Source of the DNA: Pseudomonadota bacterium
GTDB taxonomy: Bacteria > Pseudomonadota > Gammaproteobacteria > Steroidobacterales > Rariloculaceae
Assembly: GCA_009843005.1 (NCBI GenBank)
Contig: VYEH01000083.1
Location: 1-9,688, forward strand
Direction: 5' to 3'
DNA length: 9,688 bases
The first letter of the stretch is position 1. Each line of letters opens with the position of its first letter. Under the pieces are notes generated by a model, which worked only from the letters and a program-made list of their open reading frames with translations, searched no databases and was not told the origin of the DNA. Of the stretch, positions 1 through 6,809 are shown piece after piece. The position numbers were made by a program, and so were the translations under genes.

Positions 1-10
1 CTGGGCGGGC

Positions 11-55
11 TAAAATCGGCGCGGGGCGCCCCGGGCCACCGTTGGCCCCGCGCCG
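11..55 (-). terminator. Probable Rho-independent terminator of the hem operon
   Basis: A perfect 11-bp inverted repeat (CGGCGCGGGGC at 17-27, GCCCCGCGCCG at 45-55) encloses a 17-base loop that contains a further GC palindrome. Read on the minus strand, the stem is followed at once by ATTTTA (16 to 11), a short U-run. It lies about 85 bases past the stop codon of the last operon gene, in the right orientation. The T-tract is short, so termination may be partial. Positions 1-10 and 56-140 show nothing else I can name. Confidence 0.6.
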
Positions 56-140
56 CGAACACGACGCGCGCGAGCGCCCTCCACACGCACCCTACAGGTG
101 AACCAAGTTGCGTAGGAAGATAGGGCATCGCGGGCGTGGG

Positions 141-866
141 CTAGGTATTACTGCTTTGCCAGGCGGTGCGGCCTACGAAGAAGGGGCCGAGGCTGTCGAG
201 GTACTGGGAGGTTTGTTCGGTCTTGCGCATGTCCTGGACTACGGCGGAGAGGGGGAACAGGTTTGGCCCGAGGAGGCCGATGACGAAGTCGTTATCGTGC
301 TTGTCAAGGCCGTGGCAGGCCAGGCGGACGTCCGCGGCGAGTCCGGCGACGCCGTAACGGCGGCCGATGGAGCCGTGCTCGGCGAGGATCTGGCGTTGTT
401 TGTCCTGGGGCAGGACGTAGAAGCTCTTGGAACGCTGGAGGGGATACCAGACGGCCCAGGTGAATGAGGGGTTGAGGACCTTGGAGCGCGGTTTCACCAG
501 CAAGGTGTCTTCCAGGTCCGGCTCGTAGCCGATGGAGTAGGTGCGGCCCAGCATGTCGAACTCGCCCTTGTGGTTCATCCCTGTGAAGGGCGGCCGGTTG
601 AAGGTGTCGCGCAGCGTCGTCGCGAAGAATTCAGGGTCCTCGGTCATCGCCATGACGCCGATGCCGGTGGGGTCGTTGGTGTCGACGTACATCGTACCTT
701 CCACACCGGCATCGGCGAGGGCTTGCGCGGCGTCCTGCCCGGACGCGCAGCCGTTAAACGCGGTGAACTTCATGAACAGCCGTCGATCCAGCGAGATCGG
801 CTGGCCCTTGAGTGTGCCCTTCTCGCTCAGATCCACGGAAATTGCCTCTCGTGTGGGTTCGGTCAC
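141..866 (-). CDS. Chlorite dismutase-family heme protein (HemQ/coproheme decarboxylase-like)
   Basis: This 241-residue protein belongs to the Cld/HemQ family, ferredoxin-like-fold heme proteins that include chlorite dismutases and the coproheme decarboxylases (ChdC/HemQ) acting last in coproporphyrin-dependent heme synthesis. The C-terminal heme domain is clear. It has Y141-P142 (the family YP motif that carries the catalytic Tyr of HemQ), the proximal heme ligand in AEHGSIGRRYG (H164), GLDKHDNDF at 186-194, M213-R214 and the ending GPFFVG at 227-232. R127 may match the propionate-binding Arg of HemQ. The distal position held by Arg in chlorite dismutase and Gln in Firmicute HemQ aligns by eye to A177 or D179, so true chlorite dismutase activity is unlikely. 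The GTG start overlaps the hemE stop as GTGA and has GAGGAG eight bases upstream. Its place directly after hemE supports a role in heme synthesis. The family is sure; the exact reaction is inferred. Confidence 0.85.
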   Translation of the reverse strand: MTEPTREAISVDLSEKGTLKGQPISLDRRLFMKFTAFNGCASGQDAAQALADAGVEGTMYVDTNDPTGIGVMAMTEDPEFFATTLRDTFNRPPFTGMNHKGEFDMLGRTYSIGYEPDLEDTLLVKPRSKVLNPSFTWAVWYPLQRSKSFYVLPQDKQRQILAEHGSIGRRYGVAGLAADVRLACHGLDKHDNDFVIGLLGPNLFPLSAVVQDMRKTEQTSQYLDSLGPFFVGRTAWQSSNT

Positions 867-1885
867 GCTGATCGCTCCTCGTGGACGGCGTCGACCAGGG
901 CGGCGACGCTTTCAAGTGGGGTTTGCGGCAGGATGCCGTGGCCGAGATTCACGATGTGGCCCTCGGGGCTGACCCGTTGCAACAGAGCGGCCGCGGCGGC
1001 ACGGGTGGGGGCGGCGCCGCCAAGGAGGACGGCCGGATCGATGTTGCCCTGCACGGCGCGCGCCGGATAGCGCCGTTGCACGTCGGCGATGTCCACCCGC
1101 CAGTCCACCGCCAGCACCTCCGCCGGCAGGCTGGCGTAGGCGTCCAGCAGGTGGGGCGCGTTTTGGAGAAAGAGGATTCTCGGCACGCCGGCCTCGCCGA
1201 CGGTCTCGAGCAACATCTCAAGGTGAGGGCGAATGAGCCGTTTCCAATCTGCCAGCGACAGCAGACCGGCCCACGAATCGAACACCTGCACGGCATCGGC
1301 GCCGGCGCGCGCCTGGTTGATCAGGTAGGTGGCCATGGCCTCGGCGAGCTTGCCCAGCAGGGCTTGCAGCAGTTTCGGTTCGGCGGCGGCGAACGTCCGC
1401 AATCTTGGGAAGTCTTTCCTGCCGCGTCCCTCCACGAGGTAGGCGGCCAGCGTCCAGGGCGCGCCGCAGAATCCCAACAGCGCTGTTTCGGGCGGGAGAA
1501 CGTCACGGGTCTGCCTTAGTGCGGCGAGCACTTCGGGACCGAGTCTGGCGGGATCGGGCGGCGTCAATGCATCCACACCCGCCCTGTCGCGGATGGGGTC
1601 TTCCACCACCGGGCCCGGATCGAAATCGAATTTCACGCCCAGCGCCGGCAGGGGGCTCATGATGTCGGCGAAGACGATGGCCGCGTCGAACGGGAAACGG
1701 GCCATCGGCATCAGCGTCACGCGGGCCGCCAGTTCCGGGGACTGGGCCACCGCCTTGAACGGGTACGATCGGCGCAATTCGCGGTATTCGGGGAGGTAGC
1801 GGCCGGCCTGGCGCATGATCCACAGCGGACGCCGCTCGACGGCCTCGCCGCGTATGGCCTTGAGCAAGAGGCGATCCCCGGTCAC
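863..1885 (-). CDS. hemE: Uroporphyrinogen III decarboxylase
   Basis: HemE removes four carboxyl groups from uroporphyrinogen III to give coproporphyrinogen III in the cytoplasm, without a cofactor. The 340-residue product has the usual family length. Signature 1 is at 20-30 (P20, W22, MRQAGRY, with R25 and R29 matching the substrate-binding arginines). VFADI (71-75) carries the key Asp D74. Signature 2, GFCGAPWTLAAYLVEG (138-153), includes Y149, and NLGHGI (313-318) holds the conserved His H316. I chose the GTG at 1885 because GGAG lies eight bases upstream, it overlaps the regulator's TGA as GTGA, and homology begins right after it. The frame stays open upstream to 2146, but that part lies antiphase within the regulator gene and shows no homology. 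It sits after the two-component genes, apart from the other hem genes but in the same coupled operon. Confidence 0.96.
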   Translation of the reverse strand: MTGDRLLLKAIRGEAVERRPLWIMRQAGRYLPEYRELRRSYPFKAVAQSPELAARVTLMPMARFPFDAAIVFADIMSPLPALGVKFDFDPGPVVEDPIRDRAGVDALTPPDPARLGPEVLAALRQTRDVLPPETALLGFCGAPWTLAAYLVEGRGRKDFPRLRTFAAAEPKLLQALLGKLAEAMATYLINQARAGADAVQVFDSWAGLLSLADWKRLIRPHLEMLLETVGEAGVPRILFLQNAPHLLDAYASLPAEVLAVDWRVDIADVQRRYPARAVQGNIDPAVLLGGAAPTRAAAAALLQRVSPEGHIVNLGHGILPQTPLESVAALVDAVHEERSA

Positions 1886-2601
1886 TGGGAACGCTCCGCT
1901 TCCTGGGTAAACCGGTACCCGACGCCGCGCACGGTATGGAAGTGCTCGGGCATCTCGGGGTTGCGCTCGAAACGCCTGCGCAGCCGAACGATGAAGTTGT
2001 CGATGGTGCGCGTCGAGGGATACACCTCGTAACCCCAGACCCTGTCCAGAATGTCTTCCCGCGGCACGATCGCGCCGGCCTGTTCGGCCAGGAACTTCAG
2101 GATCATGGCCTCCTTGTGGGTCAGCGTGTGCTCGCTGCCGTCCCATGCCGTGGCGTGATACGTCAGAAAGTCGATGGTATTGCCGTTGAAGCTTAGCGTC
2201 TGCCCGGCCCGCGTGTACCAGTGGCTGCGGCGCAGGATGGCGGAGACCCGCAGCAGCAACTCCTTGAGATGAAAGGGCTTTGCCAGGTAGTCGTCGCCAC
2301 CGGCTTCAAGTCCGCGAATCCGGTCTTCCGGGGCGCCCTTGACGGTCAGAAACAGCACCGGCGTGTGCAGGCCGTTGCGGCGCAGTTCCTCGCAGGTCCT
2401 GAGCCCGTCCATCTTCGGCATCATCACGTCCAGCAGGATCAGGTCGAAGCTTTGTGCAAGCGCCTTGCGCAGGCCTTCCACCCCGTCGTGGGCCACCTCC
2501 GCGGAATAGCCCTCCGACTGAAGGATTTCGCACACGCCGTCGGCCAGGTGCTCCTCGTCGTCCACCACCAGGATCCGGGCCGGATTGGCCGTTGCATTCA
2601 T
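1882..2601 (-). CDS. OmpR/PhoB-family response regulator, DNA-binding
   Basis: This 239-residue two-domain regulator has an N-terminal receiver domain (about 9-123). It shows the acidic pair D14-D15, phosphoacceptor D58 in LLDVMMP, the switch residue T86 and invariant K108 in the LAKPF motif. The C-terminal winged-helix domain (about 139-233) has a recognition-helix region reading STRTIDNFIVRLRRRFE and the typical end VRGVGYRF. Phosphorylation by the kinase encoded just upstream should drive dimerisation on a direct-repeat operator. The ATG at 2601 overlaps the kinase TGA as ATGA. An in-frame start at 2625 would add eight residues lying inside the kinase gene and is less likely. Lying between hemL and hemE, it is a strong candidate for regulating this operon, perhaps through the repeat at 9278-9294. 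The family is certain; the target is inferred. Confidence 0.93.
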   Translation of the reverse strand: MNATANPARILVVDDEEHLADGVCEILQSEGYSAEVAHDGVEGLRKALAQSFDLILLDVMMPKMDGLRTCEELRRNGLHTPVLFLTVKGAPEDRIRGLEAGGDDYLAKPFHLKELLLRVSAILRRSHWYTRAGQTLSFNGNTIDFLTYHATAWDGSEHTLTHKEAMILKFLAEQAGAIVPREDILDRVWGYEVYPSTRTIDNFIVRLRRRFERNPEMPEHFHTVRGVGYRFTQEAERSQ

Positions 2602-3686
2602 TCGGGCGAACCCGCAGCCGGCCACTCAACGGTGACGGTTGCGCCGAGACCAGGGCCTTCGCTCGCGGCACTGACGCGTGCGCCGGAGATATCCGCGAGG
2701 CCCCGGACCAGGTACAGCCCCAGACCGGTACCCGACGTGGATCGGCGCATTTCATCTCCGAGGCGATAGAACTTCTCGAAAATCATGGCGGCGTCATCGG
2801 GAGCAAAGCCGCTGCCGTCATCCCGTACATTGATTCGGACGACACCGTCGACCGCTTGTGCGTCAATCCACACGTTCCGCCCCTGGCCCGCAACGCATGC
2901 CTTTACAGCGTTGTCCAGCAGGTTCCGCAGTACCGTCTCGATGGCGACGGGATCGGCTTCGATTCGCAGTTCATCGGGGACATCAACGTGGATATCGACT
3001 CCGTGGGAGCGCGCAGGTTCCTGGTACCGGGCCACGCCCGCGGTCACCGCGCTGCTGAGGGTGAGTGCTTCTCCTCTCAGTTCCATCCGGCCTTCCTCGA
3101 GCCGGGTGGTATCCAGGAGATTCTCGACCATGCGCAACAGCCGCTCGCCGTCTTCAAGCATCCGCCGGGCCAGCCGTTCGGTGTGGTCGTGGTCCGGTCT
3201 TCTGATCAACGTTTCGGCGGCCAGGCGAATGCTGGCCAGCGGGCTCTTCAGTTCGTGGGAGACGGCCGCGAGGAAGTTCTGCTGGCGCTTTCTGAGCTGT
3301 GCGTCATGGCGGATTGTGCGGGTCAACACGGCCATGCCTCCGATAAGGACGAGCAGAAAGAAACCGCCCTCCCACGTATAGCGGTTGATGCGCGAGTCGG
3401 CATCCGCCACAAGCGCCTCCACGGATTCCGGACGCACGGTGGCCGTACCCAGTTCCGGGTCGATCTCCAGGTGCGGCATCAGCTCAGCCAGTTGAGGCGT
3501 GGCCTGTGCGAAGGCCGCGGCCACCGCGAGCGCGTCGGCTTCGTAAAGCGCCGTGACCCGGTCCCGCTCCAGGCGCGCAAGGCTTCTCTGGTCGGCGACC
3601 CACCACGCCACTTGTGCGGTGGATATGGCAAGCAGCGCGAGGAAACCGAGTTGCAGTGCCTTGCTGGGATCGCGCTTGAGAATCAT
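2598..3686 (-). CDS. Membrane sensor histidine kinase
   Basis: This 362-residue inner-membrane kinase pairs with the OmpR-type regulator that follows. Hydrophobic segments at about 11-30 and 106-125 flank a periplasmic region of roughly 75 residues (31-105) that I cannot match to a named sensor domain. Segment two leads almost directly into the HisKA dimerisation helix, with H144 in SHELKSPL as the phosphorylated His, so there is little room for a HAMP domain. The ATPase domain shows the N box NLLDNAVKA (255-263), G1 box DDGSGF (289-294), F box FEKFYRLG (303-310) and G2 box GTGLGLYLV (319-327). All catalytic boxes are intact. The ATG overlaps the hemL stop as ATGA, and GAGGGGAG lies six bases upstream. 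The signal is unknown. Context suggests redox, metal, heme or envelope stress, but nothing in the sequence picks one. Confidence 0.93.
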   Translation of the reverse strand: MILKRDPSKALQLGFLALLAISTAQVAWWVADQRSLARLERDRVTALYEADALAVAAAFAQATPQLAELMPHLEIDPELGTATVRPESVEALVADADSRINRYTWEGGFFLLVLIGGMAVLTRTIRHDAQLRKRQQNFLAAVSHELKSPLASIRLAAETLIRRPDHDHTERLARRMLEDGERLLRMVENLLDTTRLEEGRMELRGEALTLSSAVTAGVARYQEPARSHGVDIHVDVPDELRIEADPVAIETVLRNLLDNAVKACVAGQGRNVWIDAQAVDGVVRINVRDDGSGFAPDDAAMIFEKFYRLGDEMRRSTSGTGLGLYLVRGLADISGARVSAASEGPGLGATVTVEWPAAGSPE

Positions 3687-5038
3687 GATTCGCTCCCCTC
3701 GGGTTCATTGTCTGCCTGGTCGGTCGAATTGCTTTCGGAATTCAGGTTGTCAAGGACATTCCCAAGAGCATCCGCAAGACGGTCGATGTGTTCGGGAGTG
3801 TGGGCCAGCGACAGGAAACCGACTTCATACGCGGATGGCGCCAGCGCGATTCCGCGCTCCAGAAGGCCGTGAAACACATCGCGGTAGATGCGTGCGGCAT
3901 CCGGGTGGATCGCCTCCGCCGAGGCCGGCGCCGCGCTCGAACCCCACGCGATCCAGAAGATCGAACCGATCCGCACCACGGCCGCCGGAACGCCCGATCT
4001 GGTCAGGACGCTTCCGAGACGCTGTTTCAGGTATTGACCGAGTTCTTCCAGACCTTCCCAGCAGTCGTAGCGTCGCAGGTACCTGAGTGTTGTCAGGCCC
4101 GCCGTCATGGCCACGGGGTTACCGGACAACGTGCCGGCCTGGTAGACGCCGCCGGTCGGTGCGAGGCGCCTCATGATGTCTCGCGGACCACCGAATGCGC
4201 CCACCGGCATGCCTCCACCGATGACCTTGCCGAAAGTGGCCAGGTCCGGCTGCACGCCGTAGTGAGCGGCCGCGCCCCCCGGACCCAGGCGGAACCCGGA
4301 TATCACCTCGTCGAAGATCAGCAGCGCCCCGTGGCGCGTGCACAGCTCGCGCAAGGTGGCGAGGAACCTGGGGCGCTGGAGAAGCAGGCCGTTGTTCGCG
4401 GGCACGGGTTCGATGATGGCCGCGGCGATGCGGTCGCCTTCCCGGTCGAAGAGTGCAGCCAGGGCGTCGTCGTCATCCAGTGGCAGCACGCGCGTCAGAC
4501 CGGCGATCGGTTCGGGAACGCCTTGCGACGACGGGGCGCCGAATGTCGCGAGTCCCGACCCGGCCGCCACCAGCAGGTGGTCAACGTGACCGTGATAGCA
4601 GCCGGAGAACTTGACGACGATGTCGCGTTCAGTGGCGCCCCGGGCCAGGCGGACTGCGCTCATTACGGCTTCGGTGCCGGAAGATACAAAGCGGACCTGT
4701 TCGATTCCCGGATAAGCGGCAACCACCTCCTCGGCCAATTCGATCTCCACGGCGGATGGCGCGCCGAATGACGTGCCCTGTTTGACCGCGTCGTTCACGG
4801 CCTTGACCACGTGCCGGTTGGCGTGGCCCAGGATCAGCGGACCCCATGAACCGACAAAGTCCAGGTACCGGTTTCCGTCCATGTCGACTACATGGGCTCC
4901 GTCGCCGCTTCGAATGACGGGCGGCGTGCCCCCGACGCTCCTGAACGCCCGTACCGGGGAACTTACTCCCCCCGGCAGGACCTCGAGCGCCCGGTCAAAC
5001 CACTGCGTTGATTGCGTACCGCTGCGTTTCTCGCTCAC
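3683..5038 (-). CDS. hemL: Glutamate-1-semialdehyde 2,1-aminomutase
   Basis: This PLP enzyme turns glutamate-1-semialdehyde, delivered by GluTR, into 5-aminolevulinate, completing the C5 pathway. The 451-residue product follows the class III aminotransferase fold. The start LPGGVSSPVRAF (21-32) is typical of HemL. Other landmarks are SSGTEAVMSA (119-128, PLP phosphate loop), GCYHGH (146-151), FDEVISGFR (242-250, D243 pairing with the pyridine N), K271 in TFGKVIGGG (Schiff-base lysine) and YQAGTLSGNP (299-308). YEVGFLSLAHT near 404-414 is also conserved. The GTG at 5038 overlaps the hemB stop as GTGA and has GAGGGAGG six bases upstream. The last 24 or so residues (from about 428) form an acidic Ser/Asn-rich tail beyond the usual end near residue 427. 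Function is secure. Confidence 0.97.
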   Translation of the reverse strand: MSEKRSGTQSTQWFDRALEVLPGGVSSPVRAFRSVGGTPPVIRSGDGAHVVDMDGNRYLDFVGSWGPLILGHANRHVVKAVNDAVKQGTSFGAPSAVEIELAEEVVAAYPGIEQVRFVSSGTEAVMSAVRLARGATERDIVVKFSGCYHGHVDHLLVAAGSGLATFGAPSSQGVPEPIAGLTRVLPLDDDDALAALFDREGDRIAAAIIEPVPANNGLLLQRPRFLATLRELCTRHGALLIFDEVISGFRLGPGGAAAHYGVQPDLATFGKVIGGGMPVGAFGGPRDIMRRLAPTGGVYQAGTLSGNPVAMTAGLTTLRYLRRYDCWEGLEELGQYLKQRLGSVLTRSGVPAAVVRIGSIFWIAWGSSAAPASAEAIHPDAARIYRDVFHGLLERGIALAPSAYEVGFLSLAHTPEHIDRLADALGNVLDNLNSESNSTDQADNEPEGSES

Positions 5039-6039
5039 AGCCAGCCTCCCTCAATGGCATCGCGGGCATGATAGGTGATAATCCGGTCGGCGCCGGCGCG
5101 GCGCATGGCCATCAGGTTTTCCCGCACGATCTGCGCCTCATCCAGCCAGCCGTTGGCCGCCGCCGCCTTGACCGCCGCGTATTCCCCGGACACGTTGTAT
5201 GCGGCCAGGGGCAGGTTGCTGGCGCGGCGCACCGCCCGGATCACGTCGAGGTAGGCCAGCGCGGGCTTGACCATCAACATGTCCGCGCCCTCCTGCTCGT
5301 CGAGTTCCGCTTCCCGGACCGCTTCGCGGACATTGCGCGGGTCCATCTGGTAACTGCGCCGGTCGCCGAACGACGGTGCGGAGTCCGCCGCATCGCGGAA
5401 CGGCCCGTAGTAACCGGAAGCGTACTTGACCGCGTAGGCGAGCAGGATGACCTGCTCGTGCCCGGCTTCGTCGAGGGCGTCGCGGATGGCGGCCACACGC
5501 CCGTCCATCATATCGGAGGGCGCCACCACGTCGGCGCCGGCTTCGGCGTGGCTCAGGGCCGTGCGCACCAGCGGAACCAGGGAAGCGTCGTTGACCACGT
5601 CGCCGTCGTCGACGATGCCGCAGTGGCCGTGATCGGTGTAGGCGCACAGGCAGACGTCGGTCATGACCACGAGGTCGTCCCCGAATTCGACCCTGAGGCG
5701 GCGAACGGCACGTTGCACCGCCCCGTCGTCCGCCCACGCCGTCAGGCCGTCGGGCGTCTTGTGCCCTTCGTGGTCGGGATGACCGAACAGGAGCACCGAA
5801 CGGATGCCCAAGTCCAGGTCGGACGCGACCCGGCCGAGCAGGTTGTCCAGGCCCAGTTCCGCGATGCCGGGCATGGAAGGAATGGGACGCTCGGACTTTC
5901 GCGCGGCCAGCACGAAATGGGGCACGATGAACTGCGACGGGGCGATATGGGTTTCCGCCGCGAGATCGCGGATGACCTGATTCCGGCGCAGTCGCCGGGG
6001 GCGTACCCGCCCCGGTACGGCTACGGTGGTTTCGCTCAT
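5035..6039 (-). CDS. hemB: Delta-aminolevulinic acid dehydratase (porphobilinogen synthase)
   Basis: HemB condenses two ALA molecules into porphobilinogen as a cytoplasmic TIM-barrel oligomer. The product is 334 residues, standard for the family. The two active-site lysines are visible: K205 in YAVKYAS and K258 in MLMVKPA, the latter forming the Schiff base. The segment DVCLCAYTDHGHCG (128-141) carries C130, C132 and C140, the triple-Cys site of zinc-dependent enzymes, rather than the Asp-rich magnesium-type version. The conserved arm segment RRLRRN is at 15-20, YGPFRDA at 211-217, YQMDP at 230-234 and YNVSGEY at 281-287. The ATG overlaps the hemD stop as ATGA, with GGAGG seven bases upstream. 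The zinc dependence is read from the cysteines and is not in doubt at family level. Confidence 0.97.
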   Translation of the reverse strand: MSETTVAVPGRVRPRRLRRNQVIRDLAAETHIAPSQFIVPHFVLAARKSERPIPSMPGIAELGLDNLLGRVASDLDLGIRSVLLFGHPDHEGHKTPDGLTAWADDGAVQRAVRRLRVEFGDDLVVMTDVCLCAYTDHGHCGIVDDGDVVNDASLVPLVRTALSHAEAGADVVAPSDMMDGRVAAIRDALDEAGHEQVILLAYAVKYASGYYGPFRDAADSAPSFGDRRSYQMDPRNVREAVREAELDEQEGADMLMVKPALAYLDVIRAVRRASNLPLAAYNVSGEYAAVKAAAANGWLDEAQIVRENLMAMRRAGADRIITYHARDAIEGGWL

Positions 6040-6809
6040 TGCATGGCCTCCATCAGTCCATCCAGACTGGGTTTCGCCGCCTCTGCAGTCACGGTCAATC
6101 CGGCGGTATGGGCTGCCCGCGTGGTGGACGGACCGATCGTCAGGATTTCCGCCGCCGCATCCAGTTCAATCCGGTTCACCAGGCCCGTCACCGCGGAAGG
6201 GCTCGCCAGGAGGATTTTATCCGCCCCCAGTTCGGAGAGCGCCTGTTTTGGAGTCGCCGGCGCGGCCGGTTGCGTACGGTAGACATCGAGCCGCATACAC
6301 TCGCCGCCGGCCTGTTCCAGGGTTTTCTCCAGTATGTTGCCGGCGTTCTCCGCCACGGCGATCAGGTACCGGGGCTTGGCGTGCAGCGGATCGCCGGCCG
6401 GATGGGCACGTAGGCGGGTCGCCAGTGCCTCGGCCAACGATCTTGCGGTGCCGCTCGGCGCCACCAGTTCAACCTGCCCGGGCAGCGATGCCGCCGCGGC
6501 CGCTGTCGCCGGCCCCACCGCTGCTATACGAATGGCTGCCATCACTTTCTTGTCCGCCGGACTCCAATCAATGGCGTTGATCATCTGGCGCAAGGTTTCT
6601 GCTCCGCGTCGAGACGTCAACACAAGCCAGTCGGTCTTAGGTAGCGCCTCGGCCAGCCGCGCCCTGACGTTCGGCTCGCGGATTGGGTGACACTCGATGC
6701 ACGGCAGCATCAGCGGTACGGCGCCTGCGTCCGCCAGGCGCGATGCCCAGGCGGCGCAGTCTTCGGCGGCGCGCGTGATCAGCACTCGCTGGCCCGTCAT
6801 CCGGTCCAT
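6036..6809 (-). CDS. hemD: Uroporphyrinogen III synthase
   Basis: HemD closes hydroxymethylbilane into uroporphyrinogen III with inversion of ring D. This family diverges quickly, and the call rests on landmarks plus position after hemC. The opening strand is VLITRAAED (9-17). The first domain resumes with DWLVLTSRRGAETL (60-73) and IAAVGPATAAA (95-105), and the second half has VYRTQ (176-180, with the conserved Tyr Y177), LLASPSAVTGL (200-210) and LTIGPSTTRAAHTAG (223-237). The length of 257 is normal. The ATG at 6809 has GGAG five bases upstream and overlaps hemC by 13 bases. The in-frame ATG at 6800 would give the ATGA overlap seen at every other junction but has a poorer ribosome site, so the start is uncertain by three residues. 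Confidence 0.92.
   Translation of the reverse strand: MDRMTGQRVLITRAAEDCAAWASRLADAGAVPLMLPCIECHPIREPNVRARLAEALPKTDWLVLTSRRGAETLRQMINAIDWSPADKKVMAAIRIAAVGPATAAAAASLPGQVELVAPSGTARSLAEALATRLRAHPAGDPLHAKPRYLIAVAENAGNILEKTLEQAGGECMRLDVYRTQPAAPATPKQALSELGADKILLASPSAVTGLVNRIELDAAAEILTIGPSTTRAAHTAGLTVTAEAAKPSLDGLMEAMQ

Noticed and set aside
56..140. Possible small hairpin (CCTAC/GTAGG) or RNA gene after the last operon gene
   Set aside because: The stem is only five pairs with a 16-base loop and no tRNA-like or other RNA fold is evident.
141..866. Calling the last gene a true chlorite dismutase
   Set aside because: The distal catalytic Arg is not present at the aligned position, and the gene sits in a heme-synthesis operon rather than a perchlorate or chlorate cluster.
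1886..2146. Upstream extension of the hemE frame by 87 codons
   Set aside because: It lies within the response-regulator gene in another frame, is Arg-rich without homology, and a well-placed GTG with ribosome site gives a normal-length HemE.
2602..2625. Earlier start for the response regulator
   Set aside because: It would add eight residues before the receiver domain inside the kinase gene; the ATG at 2601 forms the ATGA overlap used throughout the operon.
2454..3872. 472-codon open frame on the plus strand opposite the sensor kinase
   Set aside because: It is antisense to the kinase and part of hemL, which have complete motifs on the other strand. It shows no recognisable domain and is the expected by-product of high third-position GC.
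5008..6282. 424-codon open frame on the plus strand opposite hemB and hemD
   Set aside because: It mirrors the frame of hemB, has a His/Val/Gly-rich composition typical of antisense GC-rich DNA and matches no family.
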